Below, piece after piece: positions 27,077 through 36,344 of a stretch of 64,000 nucleotides of DNA (its first letter is position 1; every line of letters starts with the position of its first letter). Origin of the DNA: MPNP01 sp026709725 (GTDB taxonomy: Bacteria; Pseudomonadota; Alphaproteobacteria; Rhodobacterales; Rhodobacteraceae). Location: NCBI GenBank assembly GCA_965200805.1, contig OZ241384.1, forward strand, positions 496,001 through 560,000. The letters run 5' to 3'. Under the pieces are notes generated by a model, which was not told where the DNA came from, did not search any database, and worked only from the letters and a program-made list of their open reading frames with translations. Both the position numbers and the translations under genes were made by a program.

Positions 27077-28732
27077 TCAGGAAACCGGGAGCAGAAGCTC
27101 GAATGTTGTACCCGTCCTGAGTATGGACGGGGTCAGCGACTGAACCCTGTCCCGGGGAAGATTCAGCAATTCCCGCATGATATCGTCACGATGACGGGTT
27201 GATCGCAGGGCAATCGTCCCCCCGAGATCCTCGACCAGGATTTTGGTGAAGAGCAGACCGATTCCCCGGCGGGCCTTGTCATCAGGATTGGTGGTAACAC
27301 CGCGCTCGAAGATGGTGTCCCGCAGGTTGAACTGGATCCCATCGGCATTGTCGGTTATCCTTATGCGGACATGCGATTTCTCGCGGCTTGCACTGATCCT
27401 GATCTGACGTTCCCACTCTCCAGTGGTGACAGTGAGCATTTTTTCACGAAGTGCGGTGAGCCTGTCTTCATCATCCAGTGTCTCAGCCAGCTCCCGCATG
27501 AGTGAGTCACGCAGCTCTTCCTTGCTTTCGGTGTTGAATGCATCGACAGAATTGCGGAAAAGGTTCTCAAGGATGATCCGCAATGCCTCGCGGTTCGAGG
27601 CAATCATGATGTCTCCGGGGACTGTGCTGACAAGTACCGGATGTTTGGTTTCATCATCGACCATGTATCGCCAGATCTCGATCGTGAGTTCGGCGCATCG
27701 GTCAATCATTTCGGCCAGATTGATCGCGCCCTGTTTCAGTTCACCCTTTTGCCAGGTGACAAATTCCAGGATATCGCCCAGACGATTGCTTAACCGGTCA
27801 AGTGAGAGGTGCAGCAAGCGCTCGGTTTTTTCTGATAGATTCAAACGGAAGATCTGCCCGTAAAGCCGCTGGAGGTCATTGCGGATTTCGTGATTCATGC
27901 CATCCTTGCGATCTTCAATGGCGCGACGTGACTCCAGAAGCTCACTGATCGATTCCAGGGCACGATTGGCCTCATGGATTTCCTGAAACTGGAATTTGCT
28001 GCGGTGGGATGCAGGTGACCTGATTCCGGTTCGGGTCAGGCTTTGCAGACTTTTTGTCAAGTGCCGGATTGGGTTGGCGACAAAAAACCGCACCAGGGAG
28101 AAGACAAAGAGTATGTTCAGACTGACAAGAATAACGGCTGCCAGGAGATACCGGCTCAACAGTCTGATCAGGACCTCAGCAAGGTAAGCCTTGTCAAAGC
28201 TCAAAAGGACCGTCGCCTCCGACCCCGGGGTCATGTATTCAATCGTGTAGATTGTACTCGTGCGATCAATGAAGAGAATCCAGAGAAGCTTGAGGCTGTT
28301 GAGCAGGTCCAGGAGCCCGCCTTCATCATCACCGACCATGTTGATATGCGGGCCGCGCGCGCCCTCCATGAACACGGGGCTTTCAGAACTTGTGACCTTC
28401 CTGTTCGCACAATTGTAAGCCAGGGTCAGGATACCGGATCCATCACTCTCGAACTGGTTCTGGGTCATTAATGCCTCATTCAGGAAATCGATGAGAACAT
28501 CATCGATCTCAACACCCTCTGCGCAAAAGGCATCAAATGTCTCACCGGATGTCGCCTGTCCCGGAACGGCATAGGCTGCAGACAGGATGCCAACGGAAAA
28601 TTCGGCCAGCGAGCCGAACTGGGACCGCTGGATGACCGAGATGGCAAACACGACATATGTAAGCTGAATGATCAGCGTCAACGTGATTGTGTAGATCAGG
28701 GTTGACAGGGATAGCGAGAGCTGTTTCCGCAT
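27077..28732 (-). CDS. Membrane-bound sensor histidine kinase, orphan
   Basis: A 551-residue kinase. An N-terminal helix (about 9-33), an extracytoplasmic sensor region of about 150 residues with two cysteines, a second helix (about 195-218) and a HAMP-like segment (ANPIRHLTKSLQSL) lead to the H box, MNHEIRNDLQRL, with H281. The ATPase domain has an N box (ILENLFRNSVDAF), a G1 box (ITDNADGI), RGIGLLF for G2 and a final GTTFELLLP. Between N and G1 lies an unusually long charged insert of about 60 residues (ESKEELRDSLMRELAETLDD, in part). No response regulator gene is nearby. The signal is unknown. Confidence 0.88.
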   Translation of the reverse strand: MRKQLSLSLSTLIYTITLTLIIQLTYVVFAISVIQRSQFGSLAEFSVGILSAAYAVPGQATSGETFDAFCAEGVEIDDVLIDFLNEALMTQNQFESDGSGILTLAYNCANRKVTSSESPVFMEGARGPHINMVGDDEGGLLDLLNSLKLLWILFIDRTSTIYTIEYMTPGSEATVLLSFDKAYLAEVLIRLLSRYLLAAVILVSLNILFVFSLVRFFVANPIRHLTKSLQSLTRTGIRSPASHRSKFQFQEIHEANRALESISELLESRRAIEDRKDGMNHEIRNDLQRLYGQIFRLNLSEKTERLLHLSLDRLSNRLGDILEFVTWQKGELKQGAINLAEMIDRCAELTIEIWRYMVDDETKHPVLVSTVPGDIMIASNREALRIILENLFRNSVDAFNTESKEELRDSLMRELAETLDDEDRLTALREKMLTVTTGEWERQIRISASREKSHVRIRITDNADGIQFNLRDTIFERGVTTNPDDKARRGIGLLFTKILVEDLGGTIALRSTRHRDDIMRELLNLPRDRVQSLTPSILRTGTTFELLLPVS

Positions 28733-28799
28733 GTCATGTCCCGGTCAAGAATCCGGTCAGCGAAGATGAATGTTTCGATTCGGAGGCAAATCCGGGACC

Positions 28800-30218
28800 T
28801 CAGGGGAGTTTCTGGACAAGGCGCACGATTCGCTTGAGAGCCTTGCTGGCAAAAAGGCGTTCACCAAAAAAAGCCCCTGCAGCTCTTTTGTTGATCTCGC
28901 CAAGCGTTGGGTATGGCGCGATCATGCCCGCCACCTTGGACAATTTGATTCCGGCTGCGATTGCCAGTGACCATATCTGGATGACGTCTCCTGCATGGGG
29001 ACCAACCATAGCCGCGCCCACCGGCCTGCCCTTCACAACATACACGCACAACGCACCACCCGTGACCCGTTCGGCCCGGGCCCGGTCGTTCCCCGCAAAC
29101 TCCGTGTTCACAATATCCAGCCTGTCACCATAGCGCGCGCGCGCCATCTCCTCATTGAGACCAACTTCGGCGATTTCAGGATCTGTATACGTGACGGATG
29201 GGATGATACCGTCCCGCACTTTGGCCGGGAGACCAAGGACCGCGGACTGAACAACAATCCCTGCGTGGTATCCAGCCACATGGGTGAACTGGGCACCGCC
29301 AATCACATCCCCAATGGCATAAACGCGCCTGTTGGACGTCCTGAGACCCCGGTTAACCCTGATTCCGCCTCTTTCATAGCTGATTCCGGCCCGGTCGAGA
29401 TCCAGACGATCAATGTTGGGTCGACGCCCGACCGCCACAAGAAGGTGAGATCCGGAGATGGTTCCCTCACCATCCGTCGTCACGCTGACCGCACCATCGG
29501 CAGCAGTCACGCCGGTGACGCTGACCCCTTCATGAATTGCAACGCCCTCGGCCCGAACGGCCTCGACGACCAGTTTTGCGTGTTCGGGATGACTCCGACC
29601 AAGTGCACGCAGGCCTTCAATCACCGTGACGCGACTGCCCAGTCGGGCATGGGCCTGGGCAAGTTCCATACCGATGGGCCCTGCCCCGATAATGATGAGG
29701 TGCTCGGGAGCCTCACGCAACGAGAAGATGGTTTCATTTGTCAGATACGATACGTCCTGAAGACCCGGAATCGGTGGCACCACAGCCGATGAACCGGTTG
29801 CGATAACAAAACGCCGTGCCCTGATTTCTGTCTCACCTGCGACCACTGTACGCGGGGATGCAAATCGGCCATACTCTGATATAACCCGGACACCGAGACC
29901 CTCGAAACGCTCAACACTGTCGTGGGGCGCAATGCCGGCGATGACATCATGGACATGATCATTGACTCGTGCGAAATCAATATCCGGTTGTGCGGGTGCA
30001 ATGCCGAATTCACCACCAGACCCCAACGCATGCGCGTGCTTGCCTGCAGCGAGCAGGGATTTGGAAGGAACGCAGCCATAGTTCAGGCAGTCCCCGCCCA
30101 TCTTGCCGCCTTCGAGCAGGACAACCCGGGCACCCATCTGGACTGCCCCCGAAGCCGCCGAAAGACCGCCCGATCCACCACCGAGAACACACAGATCCGT
30201 GTCGACTCTCCGGCTCAT
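28800..30218 (-). CDS. FAD-dependent pyridine nucleotide-disulfide oxidoreductase, MerA/Lpd-like
   Basis: A 472-residue flavoprotein. The FAD Rossmann motif is LGGGSGGLSAASGA (about 11-24), the redox-active pair is GGDCLNYGCVPSKSL, the NAD(P) motif is IIGAGPIGMELAQAHA, and AIGDVIGG precedes the dimer interface. The C-terminal active-site base (normally H-x-x-x-x-E) is replaced by APYPTLGEINKRA, as in MerA-like proteins of unknown function that travel with TVP38/TMEM64 genes. The ATG overlaps the stop of the TMEM64-family gene (ATGA), so the two form an operon. Mercuric reduction is unlikely because the N-terminal HMA domain and C-terminal cysteine pair are missing. Confidence 0.88.
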   Translation of the reverse strand: MSRRVDTDLCVLGGGSGGLSAASGAVQMGARVVLLEGGKMGGDCLNYGCVPSKSLLAAGKHAHALGSGGEFGIAPAQPDIDFARVNDHVHDVIAGIAPHDSVERFEGLGVRVISEYGRFASPRTVVAGETEIRARRFVIATGSSAVVPPIPGLQDVSYLTNETIFSLREAPEHLIIIGAGPIGMELAQAHARLGSRVTVIEGLRALGRSHPEHAKLVVEAVRAEGVAIHEGVSVTGVTAADGAVSVTTDGEGTISGSHLLVAVGRRPNIDRLDLDRAGISYERGGIRVNRGLRTSNRRVYAIGDVIGGAQFTHVAGYHAGIVVQSAVLGLPAKVRDGIIPSVTYTDPEIAEVGLNEEMARARYGDRLDIVNTEFAGNDRARAERVTGGALCVYVVKGRPVGAAMVGPHAGDVIQIWSLAIAAGIKLSKVAGMIAPYPTLGEINKRAAGAFFGERLFASKALKRIVRLVQKLP

Positions 30219-30949
30219 ACCTCTCCATCCTTTTTTCTGATTGCCTTGATAATCATGGGCAGGGCAGCGAGTGCGCACAGAGCAAGGATCGGACCCAGAA
30301 TGTGCCACTCGAATATGATGCCAAGATTCGGCGTCTCGCCCTGCTCGAAGACCTCGCCGAGTCCGGCGCCAACCCAGGTATATACAGCCGCACCGGGCAT
30401 GATGCCAAAAAAGGTCGTCAAGACAAAGTTGCGGAATCTGACGCCGACGAGCGCGGGCAGGAGGTTGGCCACAAAGAATGGAACAGCCGGCACCAGCCGC
30501 AGGAGGAACAGCACACTGATTTCATTCTCCTTCAGACCCTTCCGGAGTTTTTGAACCGTCGCGCTCCCCGCGTCCATCTTGTTTTCGAGATAAGCCCCCA
30601 ACCCCATCCGTGCCGCAAGGAAGAGGGCCATGGCACCGGTTGTCGCTGCCAGGACATTGTAAAGCGTGCCGGGAAAAAGCCCGAAGAGAAATCCTCCTGT
30701 GAGTGATGCAATGGCAGCACCGGGGAGGGAGAATGTGACGATGATGACATAGATCCCGATAAACACCAGAGAGGCCAGCAGGTAGTTGTCGTCACGATAG
30801 GCAATGAGGTCCATGCGATTGTCACTGAGGGTCTCGAAGGTCAGGGAGTCACGCAATAGTATAAAACCGGTAACAGCGACCGCGACGACGACAAGGATCG
30901 GCAAAAGCCGCTTCAGACTCAGGCCGGACTGGATCTGGCGGTCGTTCAT
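30215..30949 (-). CDS. TVP38/TMEM64 (SNARE-associated/DedA-like) membrane protein
   Basis: A 244-residue inner-membrane protein with about six helices. The family core is visible as LPGAAIASLTGGFLFG and, later, LLRLVPAVPFFVANLLPALVGV followed by FGIMPGAAVYTWVGAGLG. Family members belong to the VTT/DedA superfamily of lipid scramblase-like or ion-coupled proteins. The four-base overlap with the flavin reductase gene is a widespread pairing; the joint role is not established. Confidence 0.9.
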   Translation of the reverse strand: MNDRQIQSGLSLKRLLPILVVVAVAVTGFILLRDSLTFETLSDNRMDLIAYRDDNYLLASLVFIGIYVIIVTFSLPGAAIASLTGGFLFGLFPGTLYNVLAATTGAMALFLAARMGLGAYLENKMDAGSATVQKLRKGLKENEISVLFLLRLVPAVPFFVANLLPALVGVRFRNFVLTTFFGIMPGAAVYTWVGAGLGEVFEQGETPNLGIIFEWHILGPILALCALAALPMIIKAIRKKDGEV

Positions 30950-31071
30950 CCGGATGTCTCCGCTGTCTGCATTGTTTCCTCCATCATCAAGTGTTGGTCA
31001 CCGGGTCCCTCTACACTATCACAACTCCTGCGGACAATCCCGACATTCCCTGTTTCCGTGCAATGTGGGCG

Positions 31072-31097
31072 TTGACTCGGCCAATGAACATGCTAAT
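31072..31097 (+). promoter_or_regulatory. Possible promoter of rpmH operon
   Basis: TTGACT at 31072-31077 is followed by an extended -10-like TGCTAAT at 31091-31097, 36 to 62 bases before the rpmH start. The spacing (about 14) is short for sigma70, so the -10 assignment is uncertain. Confidence 0.3.
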
Positions 31098-31133
31098 TGG
31101 GTGCATCTTTCATGGAATAGATGGATCAAGGGG

Positions 31134-31268
31134 ATGAAGCGCACATTCCAGCCAAGCAATCGTGTCCGCAAGCGTCGGCATGGTTTCAGAGCCCGCATGG
31201 CCACACGGTCAGGGCGCATGATTCTGAACCGTCGACGGGCCAAGGGAAGAAAGCAGGTTTCTGCCTGA
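31134..31268 (+). CDS. rpmH: 50S ribosomal protein L34
   Basis: A 44-residue basic protein, MKRTFQPSNRVRKRRHGFRA at the N-terminus and ILNRRRAKGRK near the end, unmistakable bL34. It leads rpmH-rnpA-yidD-yidC, the block that in many bacteria adjoins dnaA and the origin; no dnaA or origin-like cluster of DnaA boxes is visible here. The ATG has a GGGG-rich site upstream. Confidence 0.97.
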   Translation: MKRTFQPSNRVRKRRHGFRARMATRSGRMILNRRRAKGRKQVSA

Positions 31269-31332
31269 GTCTGCATCCGTGATAACTCCAACGGACAGCA
31301 CCGGAACATCTGAGGGCAGCACATCCCCCGAT

Positions 31333-31695
31333 ATGGCAGGAATATCGCTTGAACGAATCAAGCAGCGTCGTGATTTCCTTCACGTTGCCGAGGGGGCCGG
31401 GTGGCAAACGCCGGGTTTCATCCTGCAGGGTCGCAGGCGGACAGCGTGCAACAGGGAAGGACTGATTCGCATTGGCTTCACATGCTCACGAAAGGTCGGC
31501 AATGCCGTGGTGCGCAACCGTGCCCGTCGCCGCCTCGCCCATGCGGCCGATATTGTCCTGCCGCACCACGGAATTCCCGGCTGGGACTATGTCATGATCG
31601 GTTTGCGTTTCAGGACAGTGAGTCGGAATTTCGCAAAACTCACTCAGGATCTTGAAACCGCTGTCCGGCGACTGGCCCACAAGGAGATGCGATGA
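31333..31695 (+). CDS. rnpA: Ribonuclease P protein component
   Basis: The protein subunit that helps the RNase P ribozyme process tRNA 5' ends. The 120-residue product starts MAGISLERIKQRRDFLHV and has the RNR motif region as VGNAVVRNRARRRLAHA. A GTG at 31279 would add 18 weakly conserved residues; the ATG at 31333 fits family length better. The stop overlaps the yidD start (ATGA). Confidence 0.93.
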   Translation: MAGISLERIKQRRDFLHVAEGAGWQTPGFILQGRRRTACNREGLIRIGFTCSRKVGNAVVRNRARRRLAHAADIVLPHHGIPGWDYVMIGLRFRTVSRNFAKLTQDLETAVRRLAHKEMR

Positions 31696-31961
31696 GTCCC
31701 TCCCGTTCAGACGCTGCACATCCTGACAAGGCTGCGCAATTGCGCCCTCTGGCATTTGTGCTGTCCATCCCCATCTGGATCTACCGCGGGCTGGCGATTC
31801 CCTTCACTCATGGCCATTGCCGCTTTGAGCCGTCATGCTCGGCTTATGCCCTCGAAGCTCTCCGTCGTCATGGCGGCATCAGGGGATCCTGGCTGACACT
31901 TCGTCGCCTGTCGCGCTGTCACCCCTGGGGCGCATCCGGAATCGACAATGTTCCGGATTGA
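31692..31961 (+). CDS. yidD: Membrane protein insertion efficiency factor YidD
   Basis: An 89-residue protein of the YidD family, which assists YidC-dependent insertion. The motif CRFEPSCSAYALEALRRHG and the C-terminal RLSRCHPWGASGIDNVP are diagnostic, including the three conserved cysteines. The N-terminal amphipathic helix (LSIPIWIYRGLAIPF) is expected to lie on the membrane. It overlaps rnpA by four bases and is followed by yidC after 65 bases. Confidence 0.95.
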   Translation: MSPSRSDAAHPDKAAQLRPLAFVLSIPIWIYRGLAIPFTHGHCRFEPSCSAYALEALRRHGGIRGSWLTLRRLSRCHPWGASGIDNVPD

Positions 31962-32026
31962 GTGCCGCCCTCCCGGGGTCACCTTCGATGGGGCGGTATT
32001 CCCCGGCTGTAACAGGTCTTTGCGTC

Positions 32027-33946
32027 ATGGATGAACAGAACCGGAACCTCATTCTCGCAACAGCACTCAGCTTCCTGGTTGTTCTGACCTGGTTCCTGAT
32101 TTTCCCGCCGGAGGCACCGCCACCATCTTCCGAGGTTGATGGGGCACCCGCTGTCAACACGGACCTGGCATCGACTCCGCCGGCCGCTGGCGCACCTGAA
32201 CCGGGAGCATCAACCCCTTCTCCGGGCACGACAGTTTCCACAGCGCCCGAAGTTCAGCGGATCCCGGTTGCGACCGATCATCTGACAGGATCAATTTCCC
32301 TGCTTGGCGGCCGGATTGATGATCTCTCGCTGACGGATTACCGGGAAACCCTTGCGGATGATTCTGATATCGTCCATCTTCTGACTCCTGCCGGTCAGGA
32401 CCATGCTTACTATGCACTCCATGGCTGGGCACCGGCCGGCGCACTGGATTTTGCAGATGTGCCGAATGCCAATACAGTCTGGCAGATCGAGAGCGGCGAA
32501 AGACTTGCCCCGGGCAATCCTGTTGCGCTCGTGTGGGAGAATGGGTCCGGCCTGACTTTCCGGAGAACCCTTTCAATCGATTCTGCATACATGATCACGG
32601 TGACGCAATCGGTTCAGAATGGCGGCAACATTCCCGTGCGGCTCGCACCCTATGGCATCATTGCACGTCATGGCGAGCCGGCAGACCAGCAGAATTTCTT
32701 CATCCTGCACGAGGGCGTGGTCGGAATGAAAGATGGCGAGTTGCACGAGATCGACTATTCCAAGGTTCCGAAACTCAACCATGACAACCAGGAGCAGGCC
32801 AATCTCCAGAAGATTGATGTCCAGGAAAACGGCTGGATCGGCTTTACTGACAAGTACTGGATGACGACGCTGATTCCCGAACCCGGCCAGCGCTTCACAG
32901 CCGTGACAAAATACTCGGAAACCAGGGATATCTACCAGACGGAAACCCGATTGCCGGTCATCGAGGTCTATCCCCAATCAGCTGCCTCGACTGTCTCGAG
33001 GCTCTTCGCCGGTGCCAAGGAATGGAGTCAGATTCGAGCCTATGAACAGGAGTATGGAATCGAGCGCTTTGTTGACTCAATTGATTGGGGCTGGTTCTTC
33101 TTCCTGACCAAACCGATCTTCATTGTCCTGCACTGGCTCAACAGCATCATTGGCAACATGGGCTGGTCAATCATCTGTCTGACGCTGATCATCAAGGCAT
33201 TCCTCTTCCCGCTGGCCTACAAGTCCTATGTCTCAATGGCGCGGATGAAGGAACTCCAGCCTGAAATGGAGAAGATCCGCGAACGGGTCGGCGATGACCG
33301 CAAGCGCATGCAGGCCGAGATGATGACGATGTACAAGGAAAAGAAAATCAATCCTGCCGCCGGCTGCCTGCCACTCCTGCCGCAGATCCCGATTTTTTTC
33401 TCACTCTACAAGGTGATCTTCGTTACAATCGAGTTGCGCCATGCCCCGTTTATCTTCTGGATCAATGATCTCTCGGCACCCGATCCCACATCGATTCTCA
33501 ATCTCTTTGGTGCCCTGCCCTGGGGAACCCCGGATCCCGGCAGTCTGGTCTCGCTCATCTCACTCGGTGTCCTGCCCATTCTTCTCGGAATCTCAATGTG
33601 GCTGCAGCAGAAACTGAACCCGGCCCCGACGGACCCGACCCAGGCCATGGTCTTCGCCTGGCTCCCATGGGTGTTCATGTTCATGCTTGGTCAATTCGCC
33701 AGCGGCCTGATTCTCTACTGGATCGCGAACAATGTCATCACCTTCATCCAGCAATACGCCATCATGCGTTCGCAGAACATCAAGCCCGATATCTGGGGGA
33801 ACATAAGATCCGGTTTTGAGCGGCGGAAAAAGGCCAGCCCACCGGCCAGGAATACGCCCGCTTCAAAACCGGAATCCTCATCAGGGGGTGCCGCATCCGG
33901 CAAAAGACGAAAACGCGGCAAGGGCAAATCAGCAAAAGACTCATGA
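32027..33946 (+). CDS. yidC: Membrane protein insertase YidC
   Basis: Inserts and folds inner-membrane proteins alone or with SecYEG, including F0 subunits such as c. The 639-residue Gram-negative type has an N-terminal helix (NLILATALSFLVVLTWFLIF), a proline- and threonine-rich linker, the large periplasmic P1 domain (about 80-370) and the conserved five-helix core (GNMGWSIICLTLIIKAFLFP, PQIPIFFSLYKVIF, FMFMLGQFASGLILYWIANN). The tail is basic (GKRRKRGKGKS), as needed for ribosome contact. The ATG at 32027 was chosen over an open frame upstream that runs through yidD in another phase. Confidence 0.97.
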   Translation: MDEQNRNLILATALSFLVVLTWFLIFPPEAPPPSSEVDGAPAVNTDLASTPPAAGAPEPGASTPSPGTTVSTAPEVQRIPVATDHLTGSISLLGGRIDDLSLTDYRETLADDSDIVHLLTPAGQDHAYYALHGWAPAGALDFADVPNANTVWQIESGERLAPGNPVALVWENGSGLTFRRTLSIDSAYMITVTQSVQNGGNIPVRLAPYGIIARHGEPADQQNFFILHEGVVGMKDGELHEIDYSKVPKLNHDNQEQANLQKIDVQENGWIGFTDKYWMTTLIPEPGQRFTAVTKYSETRDIYQTETRLPVIEVYPQSAASTVSRLFAGAKEWSQIRAYEQEYGIERFVDSIDWGWFFFLTKPIFIVLHWLNSIIGNMGWSIICLTLIIKAFLFPLAYKSYVSMARMKELQPEMEKIRERVGDDRKRMQAEMMTMYKEKKINPAAGCLPLLPQIPIFFSLYKVIFVTIELRHAPFIFWINDLSAPDPTSILNLFGALPWGTPDPGSLVSLISLGVLPILLGISMWLQQKLNPAPTDPTQAMVFAWLPWVFMFMLGQFASGLILYWIANNVITFIQQYAIMRSQNIKPDIWGNIRSGFERRKKASPPARNTPASKPESSSGGAASGKRRKRGKGKSAKDS

Positions 33947-33976
33947 GGGTCTGAACCCGGCCCGGATCACCCTGCC

Positions 33977-34624
33977 ATGTCTGCCATCCTGACCGAATTC
34001 GATCTGCCCCCCGAAGCCATCGCGCAGGGCGAAACACTGTTCCGCGGTCCGATTGATTTTCGGCAATCTGCACTGGCCATGGACCATCTGCCCCCACCTG
34101 ACCGCCCTGAGGTCTGTTTTGCCGGTCGCTCCAATGTTGGAAAATCATCCCTGATCAATGGGCTGGCCGGCCGGCGTAAACTCGCCCGGACCTCGAATAC
34201 GCCGGGCCGCACGCGCGAGATCAATTTCTATACCATCAGCAGGACCTGTTCTCTCGTTGATCTGCCCGGCTACGGCTACGCACGGGCTTCAAAGCATACA
34301 ATCGCGCGCATGACCCGGCTCGCCGGTGATTACCTGCAGCTGCGGACTGTCCTGAAGAGTGTCTTTCTTCTGATTGATGCCCGCCATGGACCGAAGCCGG
34401 TTGATCTTGATCAAATTGCATCATTCACTCTTTATGCGGTTCCCGTACAGATTGTGCTGACCAAGGTGGACAAGGTCTCTGCAGCCGCACTCTCCAGCAG
34501 TGTGGACATGGTGATGTCTGAACTTATGAACGCTCCCACCGTTTATCCAAAAATGCTTCTGACCAGCGCGAAGGATCGCACGGGGCTTGCCCTTCTGCGG
34601 GCCAGAATCGCCCTGCTCGCCTGA
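33977..34624 (+). CDS. engB: Ribosome-biogenesis GTP-binding protein EngB
   Basis: A 215-residue TrmE-like GTPase needed for 50S assembly. G1 is FAGRSNVGKSSLINGL, G2 is the TSNTPGRTREINFY segment, G3 is LVDLPGYGYARAS and G4 is VLTKVDKV; G5 TSAKDRTG follows. The first 30 residues are a variable extension. It is 30 bases behind yidC and 75 before argB, the usual alphaproteobacterial order. Confidence 0.96.
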   Translation: MSAILTEFDLPPEAIAQGETLFRGPIDFRQSALAMDHLPPPDRPEVCFAGRSNVGKSSLINGLAGRRKLARTSNTPGRTREINFYTISRTCSLVDLPGYGYARASKHTIARMTRLAGDYLQLRTVLKSVFLLIDARHGPKPVDLDQIASFTLYAVPVQIVLTKVDKVSAAALSSSVDMVMSELMNAPTVYPKMLLTSAKDRTGLALLRARIALLA

Positions 34625-34699
34625 CGGGCTGCACATTCATCACGAGATGGTGTATCATCCGTCCCGCCTGGCAGCCGGTGCCGGAAAAACAGGTGCAGC

Positions 34700-35635
34700 A
34701 TGACAGAGACCCACATTCACACCGCCCGAACACTGTCAGCAGCCCTCCCCTATCTCCAGCGCTACGATGGTGCCGTCATCGTGGTCAAGTTCGGTGGTCA
34801 TGCAATGGCGAATCCGGCCACCGTTGCCGGATTCGCGCGTGATATCGTGCTCATGCGGCAGATTGGCATCAACTGCCTGATCGTCCACGGCGGTGGACCC
34901 AAGATCAACGACACATTGACATCCCTTGGCGTCAAATCGTCATTCATCAATGGCAACCGGGTCTCGGATGCCAAAACCGTCGATGTTGCTGAAATGGTTC
35001 TCTCCGGCTCCATCAACAAAGGTCTTGTGCAGGCGATCAATCGTGAAGGCGGGCGGGCGATCGGGATCTCCGGCAAGGATGCAAATATCCTGATCTGCGA
35101 CTATGCCGACGAGTCACTCGGTCTCGTCGGGAAACCTGTTGAGACCAATACCGGGGCTCTCCATACGCTGCTTGATGGCGGCTTCATTCCTGTCATGGCA
35201 CCTGTCGGGGTCTCCCGTGACTGGCAAACACTCAATGTCAATGCCGACACCGTGGCCGGCGCGGTTGCCTCTGCACTCAAGGCTGACCGACTTTTGCTCC
35301 TGACGGATGTGGATGGCGTCCTTGATGAAAATGGTCATATCCTCTCCCATCTGACACAGGAAGAGGTCGAACACTACACCCTTGACGGTCTCATCAGGGG
35401 CGGCATGATTCCGAAGACCAGAACAGCCATGGAGGCTGTCAGCAATGGTGTCCGGGCAGCTGTCATCCTCAATGGGACAATCCCCAATGCCCTGCTGCTC
35501 GAACTCTTCACCGACGAGGGCGTTGGCACCCTGATTTCCGATCACGCCGCCAGAGCAGGGCGGAAGAGTCCCGCCAACCCGGGCCTCCGGAACCCCCCGG
35601 GGGCTCCGACAGTCGACAGTGCGTGCGGAGACTGA
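34700..35635 (+). CDS. argB: Acetylglutamate kinase
   Basis: Second step of arginine synthesis, phosphorylating N-acetylglutamate. The 311-residue product shows VVKFGGHAMANP, VHGGGPKIND, the RVSDAKTVDVAEMVL region, LNVNADTVAGAVASAL and LTDVDGVLDENG, then GGMIPKT. The N-terminal helix (TARTLSAALPYLQRY) marks the hexameric, arginine-inhibited class, so feedback control by arginine is likely. The last 30 residues are a GC-rich non-conserved tail. It converges on livF with 22 bases between stops. Confidence 0.96.
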   Translation: MTETHIHTARTLSAALPYLQRYDGAVIVVKFGGHAMANPATVAGFARDIVLMRQIGINCLIVHGGGPKINDTLTSLGVKSSFINGNRVSDAKTVDVAEMVLSGSINKGLVQAINREGGRAIGISGKDANILICDYADESLGLVGKPVETNTGALHTLLDGGFIPVMAPVGVSRDWQTLNVNADTVAGAVASALKADRLLLLTDVDGVLDENGHILSHLTQEEVEHYTLDGLIRGGMIPKTRTAMEAVSNGVRAAVILNGTIPNALLLELFTDEGVGTLISDHAARAGRKSPANPGLRNPPGAPTVDSACGD

Positions 35636-35657
35636 CAGAAATGCACTGAACCGACGA

Positions 35658-36344
35658 TCAGACGCCGATATGGCGTTCCGCGATCCCGGAGCTCAGATCA
35701 TCAATGGATCCGGCCCAGACGGTTCGACCGCGCGCAAGCACCGTTGCCTTGTCCGAAATGGCTTTCAATTCCCTGACCGATTTGTCGATCAGGAGAATCG
35801 CCATTCCTGTTCTGGCCTTCAGTTGGCAAATTGCCCGCCAGATCTCCTGCCGGACATTGGGAGCAAGTCCCTCGGTTGCCTCATCAAGAATCAGCAGGGA
35901 CGGGTTTGTCATCAGGGCTCTGCCGATTGCCAGCATCTGCTGCTCTCCCCCCGAGAGCGATGCGGCCCTCTGACCGGCCCTTTCACCGAGGCGCGGAAAC
36001 AGGTCTGTCACTGTCTTCAATGTCCAGTCGCCGGGCCGGGCGGCGGCAACAAGGTTTTCGTGAACCCCAAGATCAGGAAAGCACCGACGGCCCTCCGGAG
36101 CCAGACCGACGCCAAGCCGGGCGACCCTGTGGCTTGGCAGGGAATGCAGATCGTGTCCACCAAGTGTCAGGGTTCCTTCCGAATCAATCATCCGGCAAAT
36201 CGCCTTGACAGTCGTTGTCTTGCCCATCCCGTTGCGCCCCATCAGGGCCATGACCTCGCCTTCGGCCATGGTCATGTCGACTCCATGGAGTGCCTGCGAA
36301 CTGCCGTATCCGGCGGTGAGGTTCCGGATGCAGAGAAAGTTCAT
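35658..36344 (-). CDS. livF: Branched-chain amino-acid-type ABC transporter ATPase LivF
   Basis: One of two cytoplasmic ATPases of a liv-type importer, 228 residues. Walker A GRNGMGKTT, signature LSGGEQQMLAIGRAL, Walker B LLILDEATEGLAP, and a final H-loop where DKSV replaces the usual EH (ILLIDKSVREL), which is common in LivF. The start overlaps the livG stop (ATGA-type overlap). Substrate class (branched amino acids, amides or urea) cannot be fixed by the ATPases. Confidence 0.9.
   Translation of the reverse strand: MNFLCIRNLTAGYGSSQALHGVDMTMAEGEVMALMGRNGMGKTTTVKAICRMIDSEGTLTLGGHDLHSLPSHRVARLGVGLAPEGRRCFPDLGVHENLVAAARPGDWTLKTVTDLFPRLGERAGQRAASLSGGEQQMLAIGRALMTNPSLLILDEATEGLAPNVRQEIWRAICQLKARTGMAILLIDKSVRELKAISDKATVLARGRTVWAGSIDDLSSGIAERHIGV

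Noticed and set aside
28800..30218. Mercuric reductase.
   Set aside because: The N-terminal metal-binding domain and the C-terminal cysteine pair of MerA are missing, and no mer genes are nearby.
31000..31133. Replication origin next to rpmH.
   Set aside because: No dnaA gene and no cluster of DnaA boxes is visible in this gap.
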